From Saprospiraceae bacterium (GTDB lineage Bacteria > Bacteroidota > Bacteroidia > Chitinophagales > Saprospiraceae): a stretch of 38,063 nt of DNA. Positions 34,632 to 38,063 of this stretch are shown piece by piece. The notes beneath the pieces were generated by a model, which did not search any database, was not told the DNA's origin, and saw only the letters and a program-made list of their open reading frames with translations. The stretch covers positions 7,394 to 45,456 of the forward strand of contig JAHDCJ010000009.1 in the NCBI GenBank assembly GCA_020629935.1, given 5' to 3'. Numbering within the stretch: the first letter of the stretch is position 1; each line of letters begins with the position of its first letter. The translations under genes were made by a program, and so were the position numbers.

Positions 34632-36158
34632 TTAGTGTTTAAAGTGGCGAGTACCAGTCATGACCATAGCCACTTGATGTTCATTACATTTTTCAATACT
34701 GTCTTTATCACGGATTGATCCTCCAGGTTGAATTACAGATACGATTCCTGCGGCTTGTGCAATATCTACACAATCATTAAAAGGGAAGAAGGCATCGGAA
34801 GCCATCACGGCTCCACTCAAATTGAAGCCAAAAGCTTGTGCTTTGGTGATGGCTTGTTTTAAGGCGTCTACACGAGAAGTTTGTCCACAGCCCATACCCA
34901 ATAATTGTTGGTCACGTACTAAAACAATTGTGTTAGATTTAAGATGCTTAACACATTTATTAGCAAAAATTAAATCGTTGATTTCTTCTTTCTTTGGGGC
35001 TCTATCTGTAACGACTTCTAAATGGTCTGCGGTTTCCATTTTTGCATCTGCATCTTGAGCAATAACTCCATTTAAAAGACTTTTGAATAATCTACTTTGT
35101 ACCGTAAAATCTTTGATTCGTAAAATCATTCGATTTTTCTTTTGTGTTAAAATAGACAAGGCTTCTTCTTCATATCCTGGAGCTATCAATACCTCACAAA
35201 ACAATTTATGAATCTCTTCTGCGGTTTCTTTATCGACCGTACGATTACAGATTAAAATACCTCCAAAAGCAGAAACGGGATCTCCAGCTAAAGCGGCCTT
35301 CCATGCTTCTACTAAGGTGTCTCTTGTAGCCGTTCCACAAGCATTCGTATGTTTCAAAACGGCAAAAGTAGGTTTGTCATTGATAAATTCTTTCATCAAA
35401 TTTACTGCGGCATCAATATCTACCAGATTATTGTAAGACAATGCTTTGCCATGTAGTTTGTCAAACATATCATCTAGGTTGCCATAGAAGATTCCTTTCT
35501 GGTGAGGATTCTCTCCATAACGTAAAGTTTGGGCATTTTGAATACTCAATTTGAATGCTTCATTATCATCCCCTTCAAAATAATTATAGATGGCAGTATC
35601 ATAATGAGAAGAAACCGCAAAGGCTTTTCTCGCTAATAATTTTCGATCTTCTAAAGAAGTAAACCCTTGTTGATCTACTAAAATATTTTGAAGATCTTGG
35701 TAAGCTTCTTTTGATGGAATAACTAAGACATCACGATAATTTTTGGCTGCGGCTCGGATTAAAGAGATCCCTCCAATATCAATTTTTTCGATGATTTGAG
35801 ATTCATCATTGGTGTTGGCTACCGTTTCTTCAAAAGGATATAAATCTACAATCACCAAGTCAATCTCTGGAATTTGATATTCATCTAGTTCGGCCAAATG
35901 ATTGTTTTCTCTTCGTGCAAGAATTCCACCAAAGACTTTGGGGTGCAATGTTTTTACCCGACCATCAAGAATAGATGGGTAAGTCGTGATTTCTTCTACT
36001 GCAGTCACTGGTACATTTTGAGCCTCAATAAATTTTTGAGTTCCTCCAGTGGAATAGATTTTTACATTGAGTTTATTCAGTTCAGCTAAGATCGGTTCGA
36101 GTCCTTCTTTAGAAAAAACAGAAATCAGCGCAGATTGGATTTTTTTACCAGAATTCAT
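34632..36158 (-). CDS. purH: Bifunctional AICAR transformylase/IMP cyclohydrolase
   Basis: A 508-residue enzyme catalysing the last two steps of IMP synthesis. The N-terminal cyclohydrolase domain (about 1-190) has ALISVFSKEG, STGGT, TLHPKVFGGILARR, DLVIVDLYPFE and IDIGGISLIRAAAKN. The C-terminal transformylase domain has YGENPHQKG, FAVLKHTNACGTA with the catalytic Lys-His pair, AFGGI, GMGCGQTSRVDA, SDAFFPF and QPGGSIRD. Length matches the family. It is followed after one base by pcrA. A purine-dependent site was not visible. Confidence 0.95.
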   Translation of the reverse strand: MNSGKKIQSALISVFSKEGLEPILAELNKLNVKIYSTGGTQKFIEAQNVPVTAVEEITTYPSILDGRVKTLHPKVFGGILARRENNHLAELDEYQIPEIDLVIVDLYPFEETVANTNDESQIIEKIDIGGISLIRAAAKNYRDVLVIPSKEAYQDLQNILVDQQGFTSLEDRKLLARKAFAVSSHYDTAIYNYFEGDDNEAFKLSIQNAQTLRYGENPHQKGIFYGNLDDMFDKLHGKALSYNNLVDIDAAVNLMKEFINDKPTFAVLKHTNACGTATRDTLVEAWKAALAGDPVSAFGGILICNRTVDKETAEEIHKLFCEVLIAPGYEEEALSILTQKKNRMILRIKDFTVQSRLFKSLLNGVIAQDADAKMETADHLEVVTDRAPKKEEINDLIFANKCVKHLKSNTIVLVRDQQLLGMGCGQTSRVDALKQAITKAQAFGFNLSGAVMASDAFFPFNDCVDIAQAAGIVSVIQPGGSIRDKDSIEKCNEHQVAMVMTGTRHFKH

Positions 36159-36246
36159 GAGGCCTTTTTAATGGTTTATAAAAATGATTTTAATAAATCA
36201 ACAGAATTGCGAAGATAAGCTTTTGCATTGGAATTTAAGGCTATAA

Positions 36247-36267
36247 TTTTCCACAAAACGTGGAAAA
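36247..36267. promoter_or_regulatory. Inverted repeat overlapping the yjbQ promoter
   Basis: TTTTCCAC and GTGGAAAA form perfect 8-bp arms around AAAAC. The repeat covers the -33 region of the yjbQ promoter and ends 3 bases before the TACCTTTG -7 element, the right place for an operator. Confidence 0.4.
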
Positions 36268-36270
36268 CTT

Positions 36271-36278
36271 TACCTTTG
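36271..36278 (+). promoter_or_regulatory. Bacteroidota-type -7 element directly before yjbQ
   Basis: TACCTTTG matches TAnnTTTG exactly, with a TTC at 36249-36251, 19 bases upstream. Only four bases separate it from the ATG at 36283, so transcription would start at or beside the start codon. Confidence 0.5.
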
Positions 36279-36282
36279 TTAA

Positions 36283-36693
36283 ATGATCAATCAAATTGCT
36301 TTTCGTTTACCTGCCTTCACCCGTGGATTTCATCTAATTACGCACTTGGTAGAGAAAGAAATTCCTTCCATGCCTGCACAAGGAATTTTACATGTCTTTA
36401 TTCAACATACTTCCGCGGGTTTAAGTATAAATGAAAATGCAGACCCAGATGTACGTGTAGATTATGAAACGATTTTCAATAAATTGGTACCCGAAAATGA
36501 TCCGGATTATATCCACACCATAGAAGGCCCAGATGATATGCCCGCCCATGTAAAATCTTCTTTAGTAGGTTCGTCCATTACCATCCCCATTAGCAATCAT
36601 CAGTTAAATCTTGGAACTTGGCAAGGGATTTATTTGTGTGAATTTAGAAACCGAGCCGCAGGTCGGAAATTGATTCTTACGGTCTATAGTTAG
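36283..36693 (+). CDS. yjbQ: YjbQ (UPF0047) family secondary thiamine-phosphate synthase-like protein
   Basis: A 136-residue single-domain protein of the YjbQ family, linked to a side activity in thiamine phosphate formation. Signatures: RGFHLITHLV (about 14-23), GILHVFIQHTSAGLSINENADPD (His and Asn/Asp of the pocket), EGPDDMPAHVKSSLVG and LGTWQGIYLCEFR. Length is typical. The start is fixed by family alignment, which leaves a very short distance to the promoter. It is divergent from purH across about 124 bases. True cellular role remains open for the family. Confidence 0.9.
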   Translation: MINQIAFRLPAFTRGFHLITHLVEKEIPSMPAQGILHVFIQHTSAGLSINENADPDVRVDYETIFNKLVPENDPDYIHTIEGPDDMPAHVKSSLVGSSITIPISNHQLNLGTWQGIYLCEFRNRAAGRKLILTVYS

Positions 36694-36752
36694 ATCGAGT
36701 AAAAGACGAAGTATTTCTTGATAGTGCGTTCATCTAAACGTTGTTTTCTCTT

Positions 36753-36841
36753 GGGGCTATCCCCAAAAAAACATAGTTTTTTGGGGTCGGGCTATACACT
36801 ATAATGTACTCGCTGCGCTCCGTGCATTCCGTTGCTATCCC
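36753..36841. repeat. REP-like palindromic element
   Basis: Three pairing options overlap. They are GGGG-CTAT-CCCC (36753-36764), a perfect CCCCAAAAAA/TTTTTTGGGG hairpin with 6-base loop (36761-36770, 36777-36786), and an imperfect repeat from GGGCTAT (36789-36795) to GCTATCCC (36834-36841) with AATGTAC/GTGCATT arms around TCGCTGCGCTCC. The latter half is richer in GC than its surroundings. Elements with this CTATCCC end recur in Bacteroidota genomes as far as I recall, so this is probably a dispersed REP-type repeat. The rest of the 340-base gap (36694-37033) holds nothing I can name. Confidence 0.55.
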
Positions 36842-37033
36842 TTAGCCAAAGCTAGATTTCAGTTTTAGGAAAGAACGAATAATCCGATCTGTAAAGAAAG
36901 TGAATATGTTGAATCGTAGAAGAAATTGATAATATGTACTTTTATTTGTACTTTACTTGCCTATTTAAGTAATCCATTAGTACTAATCACTTAAGTAGAA
37001 ACCCCATGTTTAATTTTTTTAAAATAAAAAAAT

Positions 37034-37750
37034 ATGCTTTTTCCAATTGGAGATGATCAAGTAAAAGGGGGATTCCGACCTATCGTAAGTTATAGCTTTA
37101 TAGCTTTAAATGTTATTGCATTTTTACTACAAACAACAGACCCTACACAGCAACTTTATGTCATGGAATTTGGTTCTATTCCCTACGAAATTTCTAGAGG
37201 TATTGATGTATACACATTAATTACGAGTATGTTTATGCATGGCGGATTTATGCACATCCTTGGTAATATGCTTTTCCTTTGGGTCTTTGGAGATAATATT
37301 GAATCTACGATTGGGAGTGTGAAATTTGCTATGTTTTATATCATGGGAGGAATAGCTGCCAGTGCCTTACATATTGTATTGGCTCCAGAAAGTATGGTTC
37401 CTTGTGTAGGAGCCTCAGGAGCCATTGCCGCAGTGATGGGCGCTTATTTAGTAATGTACCCCAAATCTAAAATCAAGATGCTTTTTGTTATGACAATGAG
37501 TACGTTCCGAATTGGTGCCTTATATTTCCTAGGTTTTTGGATCGCACAACAATTGTTTAGCGGAATTGGTGCCCTAAATCTTGGTGGTGGAGAACGAGCA
37601 ACAGATGGTGGTGGTGTAGCCTATTGGGCCCATATTGGAGGTTTTATTTTCGGATTATTAGGTGGTTATTTTTTCAAGGCCGAGGTAGCCAAAATAGAAT
37701 ATGCCCACCAAGAACAACAAGCCCCCGTCTGGCGCCGATATGTCCAGTAG
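37034..37750 (+). CDS. Rhomboid-family intramembrane serine protease
   Basis: A 238-residue membrane protein with about six helices. Catalytic Ser128 lies in GASG (126-129) and His200 in YWAHIGG; the HxxxN motif is His74-Asn78 in HILGNM. A long, Met/Gly-rich region (about 150-195) precedes the last helix. The enzyme would cut transmembrane substrates within the inner membrane; the target is unknown. The start has a basic and polar N-terminus (FPIGDDQVKGG). The 3' end, from the stop codon on, runs directly into a tandem repeat. Confidence 0.9.
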   Translation: MLFPIGDDQVKGGFRPIVSYSFIALNVIAFLLQTTDPTQQLYVMEFGSIPYEISRGIDVYTLITSMFMHGGFMHILGNMLFLWVFGDNIESTIGSVKFAMFYIMGGIAASALHIVLAPESMVPCVGASGAIAAVMGAYLVMYPKSKIKMLFVMTMSTFRIGALYFLGFWIAQQLFSGIGALNLGGGERATDGGGVAYWAHIGGFIFGLLGGYFFKAEVAKIEYAHQEQQAPVWRRYVQ

Positions 37751-37910
37751 CAGCGCAATGCATTGCGCTTTCCGAAATCAGATTCCCAGTGCGCCATCCC
37801 CCGAAATCAGCAGCGCAATGCATTGCGCTTTCCACAGTTAGATTCCCGAAGCCCCCGAAGTTAACAGTACAATGCAATCCACTTTCCTCCGTCAGATTCC
37901 CGATGCCCCA
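37751..37910. repeat. Tandem 60/54-bp repeat carrying a 16-bp palindrome
   Basis: Three units share CAG-x-CAATGCA, then CTTTCC, then AGATTCCC. Palindrome GCGCAATGCATTGCGC is perfect at 37753-37768 and 37813-37828; the third unit (from about 37865) has decayed to GTACAATGCAATCCAC. AGATTCCC recurs at 37780, 37840 and 37894, giving periods 60 and 54. A fourth, very eroded trace (ATTCCCC) lies near 37920. The array starts one base after the rhomboid stop codon and is C-rich, unlike its surroundings. Confidence 0.8.
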
Positions 37911-37990
37911 AAAATCAAATTCCCCAATCCCCAATTTTTTTACCTAATTTAAATCCCCAAAAACATCATTTCCCATTTTAAAAAAAAAAT

Positions 37991-38063
37991 ATGAAAACAG
38001 AATTAGCATTATTACGACAAGCAAGGATAAACATCTTAGGATTAACGAAAGATTTGTCATTAG
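37991..38063 (+). CDS. DinB-like protein, N-terminus only (partial)
   Basis: The first 24 residues (MKTELALLRQARINILGLTK and four more) run off the window edge. The opening Leu/Arg/Gln helix with LLxxxR...LxLTKDLS resembles the first helix of DinB-family four-helix proteins, common in Bacteroidota. The length is too short for certainty. It follows a poly-A run and a C-rich tract. Confidence 0.45.
   Translation, partial: MKTELALLRQARINILGLTKDLSL

Noticed and set aside
36228-36434. 68-residue open frame overlapping yjbQ
   Set aside because: It is in another frame over well-conserved yjbQ codons and has no family match.
37751-37910. CRISPR array
   Set aside because: Units degrade progressively and differ in length (60 and 54 bases), there are no uniform repeats with unique spacers, and no cas genes are present.
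37674-37934. 86-residue minus-strand open frame over the tandem repeat
   Set aside because: It overlaps the rhomboid 3' end by 77 bases, consists mostly of repeat-derived units, and has no promoter; repeat periods divisible by three explain why it is open. A plus-strand frame (37624-37947) is open for the same reason.

Overview
The window is AT-rich bacterial DNA with short intergenic gaps, no visible Shine-Dalgarno preference, several TAnnTTTG-type -7 promoter elements, many Cys-anchored lipoproteins, and families typical of Bacteroidota (GSCFA protein, DUF2279 protein, outer-membrane-barrel proteins, Ig-repeat surface protein). I place it in Bacteroidota, possibly the Saprospiria/Cytophagia side. 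The class-level placement is inference.

Region 1 (1-11670) is the accessory highlight. Seven same-strand genes encode, in order: a lipoprotein with a von Willebrand A-like (VWA) fold and an altered metal site; a small three-helix membrane protein; a tubulin/FtsZ-superfamily protein; a 1212-residue protein with an Hsp70/actin-type ATPase core; and three membrane-anchored proteins. The last three share four copies of one roughly 105-residue domain that I do not recognise (invariant PAC and an NN-x-WK motif). The set brings together two nucleotide-driven, potentially cytoskeletal NTPases, a surface or periplasmic lipoprotein and membrane-tethered adaptors. It looks like an envelope-spanning machine and is my candidate for the undescribed system. 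Its function cannot be read from the sequence.

Region 2 (11685-20230) is mixed metabolism and envelope: an MDR oxidoreductase and a GSCFA protein abutting the system; a lysoplasmalogenase-family membrane protein with a lone hutH on the other strand; a beta-helix lipoprotein; a catalytically dead M16 peptidase homologue; a small lipoprotein; and pcm.

Region 3 (20337-32323) holds a phosphohexomutase with a strong terminator, a DUF2279 protein, a small lipoprotein, a 1356-residue secreted protein with a barrel-like N-terminus and ten Ig-like repeats behind a sigma-54-like promoter, an SDR plus S41 protease pair, and two envelope proteins.

Region 4 (32384-38063) is largely housekeeping: purH and pcrA as a tight operon, yjbQ with a possibly leaderless promoter, a REP-like palindromic element, a rhomboid protease, a 60/54-bp tandem repeat with a 16-bp palindrome, and the start of a DinB-like gene cut by the window edge. 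I saw no rRNA, tRNA, CRISPR array, transposase or integrase.
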